A stretch of DNA of 32,151 nucleotides from Candidatus Woesearchaeota archaeon (GCA_018302205.1 JAGVZZ010000040.1:1-32151); one strand, 5' to 3'. Numbered from the stretch's first letter, positions 1 through 7,704 are shown. Notes: generated from the sequence alone by a model not told the origin. Numbers and translations: made by a program.

Positions 1-198
1 ATTAGAATCTTTCTTAGCTTGCTCAATATGAGCTACTGCTTGATGAGACTCAGCTTCAAGATGTTCAATTGTAGCTTTTATTCTAGGATCCATTGAAATA
101 TGGGACATCATCTCAAGTTTTATACAAATTGCATGACCTGCAACAGCAGCAAGAGCTGGAACAAAATATTTAATTATCCAAGAAGACTCATTTCTCAT
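1..198 (-). CDS. Hypothetical protein, N-terminal part (C-terminus beyond window)
   Basis: Reverse-strand frame open from ATG at 196-198 to the window edge: MRNESSWIIKYFVPALAAVAGHAICIKLEMMSHISMDPRIKATIEHLEAESHQAVAHIEQAKKDSN; N-terminal hydrophobic helix then a charged helix. Confidence 0.6.
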   Translation of the reverse strand, partial: MRNESSWIIKYFVPALAAVAGHAICIKLEMMSHISMDPRIKATIEHLEAESHQAVAHIEQAKKDSN

Positions 199-223
199 GA
201 TGAATCTAAATTGGACTTACTAT

Positions 224-1072
224 TTAAATTTTGTTTTCCCAAATATCCCCAGCTTTATAGAACGCTAATTTTCTTTGGTATTTGGAAGATTTAACATAAA
301 TTTGAGTAGTTCCGATATCTGAATGACCTGCATAAGACTTTATTGCAAATGAATCAACACCTTCATCAGCCATGTGTTGTAACCTTGAATGTCTAAACAT
401 ATGGGGATGTAAATCTCTAGAAAGCAATTCTTTACCATATTTTTTTAAATTGTACCAAACAGTCATTGGTTTGATTTTGAAGATTAAATCATTTGGATTT
501 GCAACAGGATTTTCAACCAAGTATTCTTTAAGCATATTTGCTGTGGCCTGTTGAAAAAATACACTTCTTGGTTTTTTGCCCTTCCCCAATAAATGTGCTT
601 CCCTTGCTGTCATATCAATATCTTTTAATTTTAAATTAGTCATTTCTGAAACTCTTGCCGCTGTGTCATACAAAAATCTGACAATTAAATTATCCCTTTT
701 ATTTTTGATATTGTCAACCAAGAAAAAAAGCTCTTTCTTTGAAAGTATGGAATTGCTCAAACGTTCTTCATCATTTATTGCGGAACTAAATTTTCTTTTG
801 AAAGTCAAAACCTCTTTTATTGTTTTTTCATCATACCCCACAAAAATTAAGTAAAGCCATAATGCGTATGATGCCAACGGATATTTTCTAGTTTCTAAAT
901 AATTCTTATGTAAAAGCTTTAGGTAATCTACTGTACCACCTGGAGAAGTATCTTGGATATACTTTGCTAAAGTCATAGCACCCGAAATTGTTTTTTCGCC
1001 AAGAGGCTTTCCATTCTTCTTAGGAAAGGTTTGAAGATATTGTTCAAATTCCAGAAGAACTTCTTTTTTCAT
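224..1072 (-). CDS. Tyrosine recombinase/integrase, XerC/D (XerA)-like
   Basis: Catalytic-domain motifs: LYDTAARVSEMTNLKLKDID (first Arg), LHPHMFRHSRLQHMADEGVD (HxxR), YAGHSDIGTTQIYVKSS (H and Tyr nucleophile). Confidence 0.92.
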   Translation of the reverse strand: MKKEVLLEFEQYLQTFPKKNGKPLGEKTISGAMTLAKYIQDTSPGGTVDYLKLLHKNYLETRKYPLASYALWLYLIFVGYDEKTIKEVLTFKRKFSSAINDEERLSNSILSKKELFFLVDNIKNKRDNLIVRFLYDTAARVSEMTNLKLKDIDMTAREAHLLGKGKKPRSVFFQQATANMLKEYLVENPVANPNDLIFKIKPMTVWYNLKKYGKELLSRDLHPHMFRHSRLQHMADEGVDSFAIKSYAGHSDIGTTQIYVKSSKYQRKLAFYKAGDIWENKI

Positions 1073-1274
1073 GAAGAATATGAGGTAAAAACAACATATA
1101 ATGATTTTGTTTTTGTAGATAGAGTGTTGTAGGGTAAGATTAAACTATATAACGTATATAATTTAATGATTTATCGACGATAAAATGAGAATATTTAATC
1201 AATGATTAAAGGTTTTGTGCAATAAAAAATTGGATTAAAAATTAAAGGTTTTAAGCATAAAAGATATAAAGAGT

Positions 1275-1853
1275 TTGGGAAAAAATATTATAATGAATAA
1301 TAAAATCATATTCCTAAGACATGCCGAAACAAAGAAAGACGAAAATGTTCTTGTGAGTAGGTGGATATTAACACTTGAAGGAAAGAGGAAAAGCCAAAGA
1401 TTGGTTGATACAGGGATATTTGATGATGTAGATATAATCATTGCATCAAAGGAAATTAAAGCCTATCAAACAGTATTACCATTAGCAAAAAGACTGAATA
1501 AAAAAATAATTAGAATTAAGGAATTGGGAGAAATTAATAGAGATCAAGGTAAAGTAATGGCAAAGGATGAATATGACAAACTTAAAATAAGAATATTCGA
1601 GGATCTTTCTCTTTCTGTAGAAGGTTGGGAAACTTGTGAACAAGCATTAAAAAGATTTGAAAGAATAATTAATAAAATCAATGGAAAATATAGTTCTAAA
1701 CGAATACTAATCGCCTCTCATGGTACAGTTATGACATTGTATTTTGCAAATAAGCAAAATAAACTAAAGGAACTAATGAGCAGATGGAAAAAATTAAAGT
1801 TCCTGGACTACGGAATCATCAAAGATAATAAAATTATCAAAGATATTAATTAA
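1275..1853 (+). CDS. Histidine phosphatase family protein (phosphoglycerate mutase-like)
   Basis: RHAET near N-terminus (IIFLRHAETKKDE) and second catalytic His in LIASHGTVMTLYF. Confidence 0.85.
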   Translation: MGKNIIMNNKIIFLRHAETKKDENVLVSRWILTLEGKRKSQRLVDTGIFDDVDIIIASKEIKAYQTVLPLAKRLNKKIIRIKELGEINRDQGKVMAKDEYDKLKIRIFEDLSLSVEGWETCEQALKRFERIINKINGKYSSKRILIASHGTVMTLYFANKQNKLKELMSRWKKLKFLDYGIIKDNKIIKDIN

Positions 1854-2449
1854 GCCTTCTTAGATTTCTTTGGGACCTCCTCAGGACATTTAACTCCTTG
1901 AGAAAAAAGAATTACTTTTTCTTTTCTAAGGTAAACGTATACAGATTTACGAACCTTTTTTTTAGCTAAGTAACCTTCTGCCTCTAAGACATTTACAAGT
2001 TGTAAAATTGCTGACCGCACTTGTTCATATTCTCTTCCAGGGTAAACTTCGGCAGCAAGTTTGGGAAGAGACGACCAACTATTTGGTTCCTCTCTTTGAA
2101 GTGCAGCTAGGCATTCACAAACTCTCATTTGGGCTTCGGGAAGTTCTTTTTCAGTACCAATTTCAGGTAATTCTTCTTCAAATTCTTCTAAATTATCACT
2201 TTTAACTCTCACTTTTGCGGGAATTTGGTGCGAAATAGCACTTTTTACGGCTAAAAGATCCTCTAAAACCTTAACTCTTGTATGTAATTCTTCAAATTTG
2301 ATGTGATGTTCATCATGTTTTGTTTTGAAATGTGAAATCCACTTTGAAACGTGGGACATATCACTTTTCATATTTTGAAAAGAACTTTTGATTGTAGATT
2401 CTAATTCTTCAACCCTTTTATCATCCTTTTTTTTGAACCAACCAAACAT
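1850..2449 (-). CDS. Coiled-coil protein with C-terminal winged-helix-like domain (putative DNA-binding protein)
   Basis: N-terminal heptad-rich MFGWFKKKDDKRVEELESTIKSSFQNMKSDMSHVSKWI...; C-terminal ACLAALQREEPNSWSSLPKLAAEVYPGREYEQVRSAILQLVNVLEAEGYLAKKKVRKSVYVYL resembles a wHTH. TATA-like TTAATAAA upstream (minus strand). Confidence 0.75.
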   Translation of the reverse strand: MFGWFKKKDDKRVEELESTIKSSFQNMKSDMSHVSKWISHFKTKHDEHHIKFEELHTRVKVLEDLLAVKSAISHQIPAKVRVKSDNLEEFEEELPEIGTEKELPEAQMRVCECLAALQREEPNSWSSLPKLAAEVYPGREYEQVRSAILQLVNVLEAEGYLAKKKVRKSVYVYLRKEKVILFSQGVKCPEEVPKKSKKA

Positions 2450-2490
2450 AATTATTTTCTAAACCTTTTTCATTTATTAATCTTTTGTTT

Positions 2491-2611
2491 GTAAAGATTA
2501 TGTTAAGATCATGTTAAGACAACGTAAAGATACATGTGTGGTTTGTTAATATTAACGTAGTCTTAACGTAATCTTTACAACGTCTTAACAATGTCTTAAC
2601 AATGTCTTAAC
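2491..2611. repeat. 11-bp iteron array, family A: dyad of 4 forward (GTWAAGAY) and 6 reverse (RTCTTAAC-type) boxes
   Basis: Forward boxes at 2491, 2502, 2513, 2524; reverse boxes at 2549, 2560, 2571, 2582, 2593, 2604; exact 11-bp step in each run. Centre holds the perfect palindrome GTTAATATTAAC (2545-2556). Confidence 0.93.
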
Positions 2612-2662
2612 AATAATTATCGACGGTATCTAAAAATATTTATAAAAAAATGAAAATAAGTG

Positions 2663-2714
2663 ATCTTAACTCAATATTAACAAGGTCTTAACAAAGTCTT
2701 AACAATATCTTAAC
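2663..2714. repeat. 11-bp iteron array, family A, third run of 5 reverse boxes
   Basis: atcttaac 2663, atattaac 2674, gtcttaac 2685, gtcttaac 2696, atcttaac 2707; exact 11-bp step. Confidence 0.92.
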
Positions 2715-2735
2715 AAAACTCGGCATGACGGATCT

Positions 2736-2751
2736 GTGTCGGAGTGTCGAA
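2736..2751. repeat. Family B box pair GTGTCGGA-GTGTCGAA
   Basis: gtgtcgga (2736-2743) followed directly by gtgtcgaa (2744-2751), 8-bp step. Confidence 0.75.
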
Positions 2752-2776
2752 ATTAGAATTTTTAGATAAAAAATCT

Positions 2777-2937
2777 AAAGTGAGAACTAATAATACGTGA
2801 GAAATGATAAAAATGAAAAAAAAGGGCTAATATATGCTCAAAAAGGTAAAAGTGAGAGTTAATAATATAATTAAATGATAAAAACTAATGAAAAAAGAGC
2901 TAAAAAAGGCTAAAAACTGCAAAAATGAGAGTTAATT
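2777..2937. repeat. Degenerate ~72-bp tandem repeat, about 2.2 copies
   Basis: aaagtgagaactaataata... / aaaagtgagagttaataata... / aaaaatgagagttaatta...; the tgaga anchor recurs at 2781, 2853 and 2926, with shared aaatgataaaaa...aatgaaaaaa...agggcta/agagcta. Confidence 0.6.
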
Positions 2938-3663
2938 AAAGGGATCAAAAAGAGATTTTTGATCATTTGATAAACTTCTAAGAGATAAAAGCTTAGACAT
3001 TAGGTTTAAAGAACGAAATTCCTTAGAAATTGAGACATAAACCATACCATTCCTATTTTTTTCTTTAACAATAGGGGTGCCTTTTCGGATTAATTCTGAG
3101 ATATAATCCCTAATTGAACTTGAGGAAAGATCTAAAAATTGAGCTAATTCTTGGTATGTAGCAGGGGCTTTATTCTGTTCTTCAAGGCTATAAATAGCTG
3201 AAAACACCTTAAATTCTCTATTTGTAAGAGAGAAAAAGGTCTTATTTAGGTCTGCTTTTAACTCCTCAAAATCAATATTATGAAGGGTGCCGGAGTGTCG
3301 AAGGGGTGTCGAAGGGGTGTCGAGGTGTCGTTGAGGTGTCGCAAGGAACCCCTTTGTTTCCTTTGGAGATACTCTGTCGGAGTTACGAACAAGGGTTTTT
3401 TCCTCTGAAATTGATCCATTTTGGTCTAATTCTTCTAATAATGGCTTATTTACCTTATCTAGAAACTCTTTCTCTATTAAATCCTCTTTTTTTTCTAATT
3501 TGTCTTCTAAATCTGATACCCTCTTGTTTAAAAGTTCTATTTTGGAATTAAGGGTTATAATAAACTCTCTGTCTGCTCTTAACTCCTTTTCTAGAAGGGC
3601 TATATGATCTTTAACTCTACGAAATGATTCCTTTATAGCCTCATCATTATGAAGAATACTCAT
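2932..3663 (-). CDS. Coiled-coil protein with C-terminal winged-helix domain (putative DNA-binding protein)
   Basis: N-terminal coiled coil (RVKDHIALLEKELRADREFIITLNSKIELLNKRVSDLEDKLEKKEDL), low-complexity linker (TPQRHLDTPSTPLRHSGT), C-terminal wHTH (LTNREFKVFSAIYSLEEQNKAPATYQELAQFLDLSSSSIRDYISELIRKG). Confidence 0.85.
   Translation of the reverse strand: MSILHNDEAIKESFRRVKDHIALLEKELRADREFIITLNSKIELLNKRVSDLEDKLEKKEDLIEKEFLDKVNKPLLEELDQNGSISEEKTLVRNSDRVSPKETKGFLATPQRHLDTPSTPLRHSGTLHNIDFEELKADLNKTFFSLTNREFKVFSAIYSLEEQNKAPATYQELAQFLDLSSSSIRDYISELIRKGTPIVKEKNRNGMVYVSISKEFRSLNLMSKLLSLRSLSNDQKSLFDPFN
3287..3341. repeat. Family B boxes (GTGYCG) inside the CDS 2932..3663
   Basis: GTGCCG 3287; GTGTCG 3295, 3306, 3317, 3325, 3336; steps 8, 11, 11, 8, 11 bp; boxes fall in all three codon phases. 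Confidence 0.9.
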
Positions 3664-3714
3664 AAAATATAAAATAGAATAAGGATTTAAAAGATTTTAT
3701 AGATAATAATATGT

Positions 3715-3780
3715 GTGTCGGAACAATGCCGGAACCCCGTCGAAAGGTTGTCGAAGGGGTGTCGGAATAGTGCCGGAACT
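3715..3780. repeat. 11-bp iteron array, family B (GTGYCGGAANN), 6 boxes
   Basis: gtgtcggaaca 3715, atgccggaacc 3726, ccgtcgaaagg 3737, ttgtcgaaggg 3748, gtgtcggaata 3759, gtgccggaact 3770; exact 11-bp step, about 52 bp upstream of the ATG at 3663. Confidence 0.93.
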
Positions 3781-3783
3781 AAT

Positions 3784-4227
3784 TTATCCTATGTAATCCC
3801 CAGCTTTTCTTTTCTTAACGGCAGTATTAACCGCAGCCTGTTGCAGTCTCGGTAATACAATATGTGGTGGAAGATTAGCTTCTTGTTCAAAGAATAAAGC
3901 TTTTACGTTACACCTAATGAATATGTTATTCAAAACATCCTTACTTATCTCTGGACTGAACTTTTTAGTCTTCTTCCATTCTTTGTAAATCTTCTCAAGC
4001 TCATCACGAGGACCTGCATATAATAAATCTCCTCCAAGAGTTATGCTACCTTGATCAGTTTCATAATCAACGTTATATTCAAAGGAGAACTTTAGAAATA
4101 GATCTTTCTTGATTTCCTCTTCTTTAAGGTTACTAATCTTAATAGAAGTTTTGACTTTTAATGGAGCCTCGATGGCTTTCTTTTTTTCAACATTTATTTT
4201 ATTGAAAGCAAATGATATTATTGGCAT
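3784..4227 (-). CDS. Conserved-looking hypothetical protein, possibly SecB-like fold (weak)
   Basis: 147 aa, beta-rich N-terminal half (KFSFEYNVDYETDQGSITLGGDLLYAG), EWKKTKKFSPEISKDVLNNIFIRCNVKALFFEQEANLPPHIVLPRLQ; the LPP.I.LPR ending is reminiscent of SecB-like proteins. Confidence 0.6.
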   Translation of the reverse strand: MPIISFAFNKINVEKKKAIEAPLKVKTSIKISNLKEEEIKKDLFLKFSFEYNVDYETDQGSITLGGDLLYAGPRDELEKIYKEWKKTKKFSPEISKDVLNNIFIRCNVKALFFEQEANLPPHIVLPRLQQAAVNTAVKKRKAGDYIG

Positions 4228-4350
4228 GACTATATGGTTTAAGTTTTTTTATATAAATGTTATGGTGTTTAATATCACATTTGGACTATAGTTTATATTA
4301 GCGTTTTAACGCCATAAGATTTTTAAAGCTTATTCACTTTAATTTAGAAT

Positions 4351-4605
4351 ATGAGTAGGTGTTCAAAAGAAAATCTTGAAAAAATCAAAGCTAATATTTT
4401 AAGGATTATTTATGATGAATCTCCAAAGGCTATAAGCGCACTTGAAATAGCTAATATTGAAGTAAGAGATAAGGAATTTGTTTTAAAATTACTCAGAGAA
4501 ATGGAGATGAGTAATTTAGTAAAAAATGTAACAAATAAGTTTTCACGAAAAAGTTACTGGGCTATGACTGATCAAACTTATAACAAATATAAAGAATTAT
4601 TGTGA
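4351..4605 (+). CDS. Small winged-helix-like protein
   Basis: 84 aa: [44 protein letters not shown]; helix pattern of a wHTH. Confidence 0.6.
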   Translation: MSRCSKENLEKIKANILRIIYDESPKAISALEIANIEVRDKEFVLKLLREMEMSNLVKNVTNKFSRKSYWAMTDQTYNKYKELL

Positions 4606-6477
4606 TTTTTTAAGAATATTATTTAATATTGATTCTTTTCCTTTCCAATCTAAAGCTTCTTTTACTACTTGTTCAATTCTAGTTACAGGTATAATTTTAA
4701 TCTTTGAAAGTCTTTCTTTTGAAATAACAATATCCTTTTCATTGGATTTAGGAATTATTACTCTTTTAATACCAGCATCAATAGCTGCTTCTACTTTTGC
4801 AGTAACACCACCGACAGCTAATACCTCTCCTCTTACAGATAATGAACCTGTCATTGCTGTATCTTGTCTAATTGGAACATTCTTCAAAGAGGATATGATA
4901 GAGGTTGCAACTGCAATTGAAGCTGAGTCACCTTCAACACCTTCTGTGGATTGAACAAACTGTATGTAAACATCATATTTTTCTCTAATATCTTCACCAA
5001 AGTATTTTAAGATTAATGCTGAAACATTCTTTACTGCTTCTTTTGCAATCTCACCAAGTTTACCTGTTGCAACGAATTCTGTTTTTTTGCCACCAGGAGT
5101 AACTTCTGATTCGATTGGAAGAACAATACCTGAGTGTGCTGAATCAGTCCCAATTACTGCTAAACCATTTACTCTACCAACTCTTGTTCCTTTGACTACA
5201 ATAACATCATACTTTTTCTTTGCTTCAATATACTTATCTGCCATCTGTTGTTCTAAAGTTTTAGATATCTTTTTTGCGTTAACAATATGTATTGGTTCAA
5301 CGAACTCTGCATTTTCTTCAACAGCCAAATCTCCAGCAGCTCTAATTAAACCCCCAAGTTCTCTTAATCTTACTGTTAGTTTACCAGAAGTAGAAGCCAT
5401 TTTTCTTGCTTCAATAACTATTGAATCAACTGCTGCTTTTGTGAAATGAGGAATTTTCCCATCCTTTTGAACTTCTCTAGCAACAAATAATGCCAATTTA
5501 TCTTGATTCTCTGGAGTGTCATCCATTGTGTTATTCATGTAAACTTCATAACCATAACCTCTAATCCTAGATCTTAAAGCTGGATGCATATGTTGGAGAG
5601 TTTCTAAGTTACCCGCAGCTACCAAAATAAAATCTGTTGGAACTGGTTCTGATCTTGTCATTGCACCACTTGATCTCTCAGATTGGCCCGTTATTGGATA
5701 TTTTTTTTCCTGTAATGCCGTTAACAGCTCTTGTTGAGAATGAGGTTGTAATGTTGAAATCTCATCAATGAATAAAACACCACCAGATGCTCTATGAACT
5801 AAACCAGCAATTAATCTCTCATGTGCAGGAGTACCTAAACCCCCAGACTGTAATGGATCATGAAGTACATCTCCTAATAATGCACCAGCATGAGCACCAG
5901 TAGCATCATGGAAAGGAGAAGTCTTAACTTCTGAATTATCAATCAATAATTTTGGTACCACTTGTGTTCCACCTAATTTTGTTATTTTTTTATTTAAGTT
6001 TAAGAAAAGCATTAATCCAATAATGAATACCACACTTGTCATCATTGAAGCTGCATAAATTATTGGTGAATCAAAAGGAAATATGTTTTTAGCATAAAAA
6101 TAGTAAGGTAATGCCGTTGCTATGATTACAAAAATAATTAATAAAATATTTTGATTTCTGAATGAACCTAAAGTTTCTAATTTTGCACGATTTACAATAA
6201 CTTTACCTTCACCTTTTGGAACTGTTTTGATTAAAGGAAAATTTTCATCAGTTGGATTAGGTAAAGACATTACATCTATTAATTTTTCTTTGGGTAATAA
6301 TTCTGCTAAACCTTGACCTAATAAAGATTTACCAGTACCAGGAGAACCTATCAATAAAACATTTCTTCTTTTGAGAGCTGCTTTCTTAATTATATTAACA
6401 GCATGTTCCTGACCAATTACTTGGTCTACAATAATTTTTGGAACTTCAATATCTTTAGTAGTTTTGAAGGTTAACAC
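4597..6477 (-). CDS. lonB: Archaeal ATP-dependent protease LonB (membrane-anchored)
   Basis: Walker [12 protein letters not shown], Walker [11 protein letters not shown] segments inserted in the AAA domain, Lon catalytic Ser in GDSAS and Lys in [10 protein letters not shown]. Confidence 0.96.
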   Translation of the reverse strand: MLTFKTTKDIEVPKIIVDQVIGQEHAVNIIKKAALKRRNVLLIGSPGTGKSLLGQGLAELLPKEKLIDVMSLPNPTDENFPLIKTVPKGEGKVIVNRAKLETLGSFRNQNILLIIFVIIATALPYYFYAKNIFPFDSPIIYAASMMTSVVFIIGLMLFLNLNKKITKLGGTQVVPKLLIDNSEVKTSPFHDATGAHAGALLGDVLHDPLQSGGLGTPAHERLIAGLVHRASGGVLFIDEISTLQPHSQQELLTALQEKKYPITGQSERSSGAMTRSEPVPTDFILVAAGNLETLQHMHPALRSRIRGYGYEVYMNNTMDDTPENQDKLALFVAREVQKDGKIPHFTKAAVDSIVIEARKMASTSGKLTVRLRELGGLIRAAGDLAVEENAEFVEPIHIVNAKKISKTLEQQMADKYIEAKKKYDVIVVKGTRVGRVNGLAVIGTDSAHSGIVLPIESEVTPGGKKTEFVATGKLGEIAKEAVKNVSALILKYFGEDIREKYDVYIQFVQSTEGVEGDSASIAVATSIISSLKNVPIRQDTAMTGSLSVRGEVLAVGGVTAKVEAAIDAGIKRVIIPKSNEKDIVISKERLSKIKIIPVTRIEQVVKEALDWKGKESILNNILKKSQ

Positions 6478-6538
6478 GGTCTTTTTGAGAATGTTGACTA
6501 TTTATAAAACTAATGGAACAAAAAATTAATCAAAAAAA

Positions 6539-6811
6539 CTAAAGAATATCTTCTTCAGCTACTACTACAAAATCACCAACAGCAACAACTGAAGAGAAGG
6601 GGATTAACCAGTTACCTTCTTTGTCTTGTTCAATTTCTAAGTGATCTATATATGATGTAGGATCTTTTAAAATAATTTGCATTAATTCACCAGATCTTGT
6701 TTCGAAAGTCATATTACCTACAACACCGAACTTTTTACCTGATTTTGATACGACAGTTTTACCCATTAAGGATCTTGAATTCCTTTTATCATCATTTTTA
6801 GCATCTACCAT
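6539..6811 (-). CDS. PRC-barrel domain protein
   Basis: 90 aa: MGKTVVSKSGKKFGVVGNMTFETRSGELMQIIL...WLIPFSSVVAVGDFVVV. Confidence 0.8.
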   Translation of the reverse strand: MVDAKNDDKRNSRSLMGKTVVSKSGKKFGVVGNMTFETRSGELMQIILKDPTSYIDHLEIEQDKEGNWLIPFSSVVAVGDFVVVAEEDIL

Positions 6812-6878
6812 TATATATTCCTCCCAATTAATATGAATAACATCATTAGTAGGGGATTGTTTATATAATTTTCTAAAC

Positions 6879-7193
6879 TTAATTGTCTATAATATTATTG
6901 AACAATTCACCAACCTTGTCAGAAATAACATTTACTGTCTCACTTTCTTTAATGGAACTTGTATCATCAGATATACCATCAACTATTACTGCACCTGTTT
7001 TTGAGAAAGTACTGTCTTTACCAATAAGATCTCCTAAGTCAATATAAGCTGAAATTACTAATAGAGTAACAATGATAATAATTAATACAATAAAATATTT
7101 GAAAATGTTTTTGGTAAATTGGTGTTTTAATAGCTCTACTATAAGAAATAATGCCAAAATGACTGCTATTATTATCAGGAAGTTCATAATCAA
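6879..7193 (-). CDS. Small membrane protein, unknown function
   Basis: 104 aa with two N-terminal hydrophobic segments. Confidence 0.6.
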   Translation of the reverse strand: MIMNFLIIIAVILALFLIVELLKHQFTKNIFKYFIVLIIIIVTLLVISAYIDLGDLIGKDSTFSKTGAVIVDGISDDTSSIKESETVNVISDKVGELFNNIIDN

Positions 7194-7230
7194 TTAATAA
7201 TCTAATTAGTATAAATATTTTTGGGTTATA

Positions 7231-7650
7231 CCCTCCCCCTCACCATGATTTCCTATGGAACTCTAATAATAAAATATGTCATATACTTACTTTTATTTAT
7301 ATAATTTAATTTCCTATGGAAAAAAGAATAATAAAGAAGATTAATAGACGACAAAATGGGCTTGTTTAAGGTTAGTTTTTTTGAAAAAAAGTTATAATAC
7401 TCAATTGTATTGAATTCAATGGTTTTAAGCTCTATTATTATTATTATTATTATTATTTATATTATATATATTATATGTTTTTTGGTATTATATTATATTA
7501 TATTATATTATAACATATCATAATATATATATTACTTAAACTACTTTTTTCTTATTCTACTCGAAATAAAGGGGTAGATTTATAAATAAGCCAAGTCTAA
7601 ACATATCATATTCGAGTTAGAATGAGTTCCATTGGAAATAGAGGGCTGGG
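7231..7650. other. Predicted replication origin (oriC): ORB-like boxes flanking an A/T-only unwinding region
   Basis: ORB-like sites in inverted orientation: minus strand gagTTCCATAGGAAATcatggtgaGGGGGaggg (7231-7263) and plus strand gagTTCCATTGGAAATagaGGGctGGG (7624-7650); mini-box atTTCCTATGGAA (7309-7321); A/T-rich 7434-7540; immediately upstream of orc1/cdc6. Confidence 0.85.
7434..7540. repeat. A/T-only low-complexity region with (TTA)n and (TATTA)5 microrepeats, candidate duplex unwinding element
   Basis: tattattattattattattattattta... and tatta x5 (about 7487-7511); almost no G/C over ~100 bp. Confidence 0.8.
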
Positions 7651-7673
7651 TGTTTATTTCGTTGAATATTAAT

Positions 7674-7704
7674 GCTTATATAAGATTAATATTAAGAGGG
7701 AGAT
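7674..7704 (+). promoter_or_regulatory. Putative promoter/RBS of orc1/cdc6
   Basis: TATA-like gcttatataag, then agaggga shortly before the ATG at 7705. Confidence 0.5.

Noticed and set aside
224-1072. Tyrosine recombinase as evidence of a prophage or integrated plasmid
   Set aside because: No att duplication, tRNA target, phage structural or plasmid Rep genes visible; the sequence fits a chromosomal XerA-like enzyme equally well. Not excluded for the 1-4.3 kb segment.
1141-1166. dif site near the xer gene
   Set aside because: TATATAACGTATATA is only a short AT-rich imperfect palindrome and does not convincingly match the 28-bp archaeal dif layout.
3306-3551. 81-aa plus-strand ORF inside CDS 2932-3663
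   Set aside because: Antisense shadow; the minus-strand protein has clear coiled-coil and wHTH pattern.
2491-3780. Iteron arrays as CRISPR
   Set aside because: Units are 8-bp cores at 11-bp steps with 3-bp gaps; there are no 24-40 bp repeats or unique spacers, and no cas genes.
4742-5449. ORFs antisense to lonB (70 and 120 aa) and similar ORFs antisense to xer, DP1, DP2, topA
   Set aside because: Shadow ORFs opposite strongly supported genes; low-complexity translations with no recognisable motifs.
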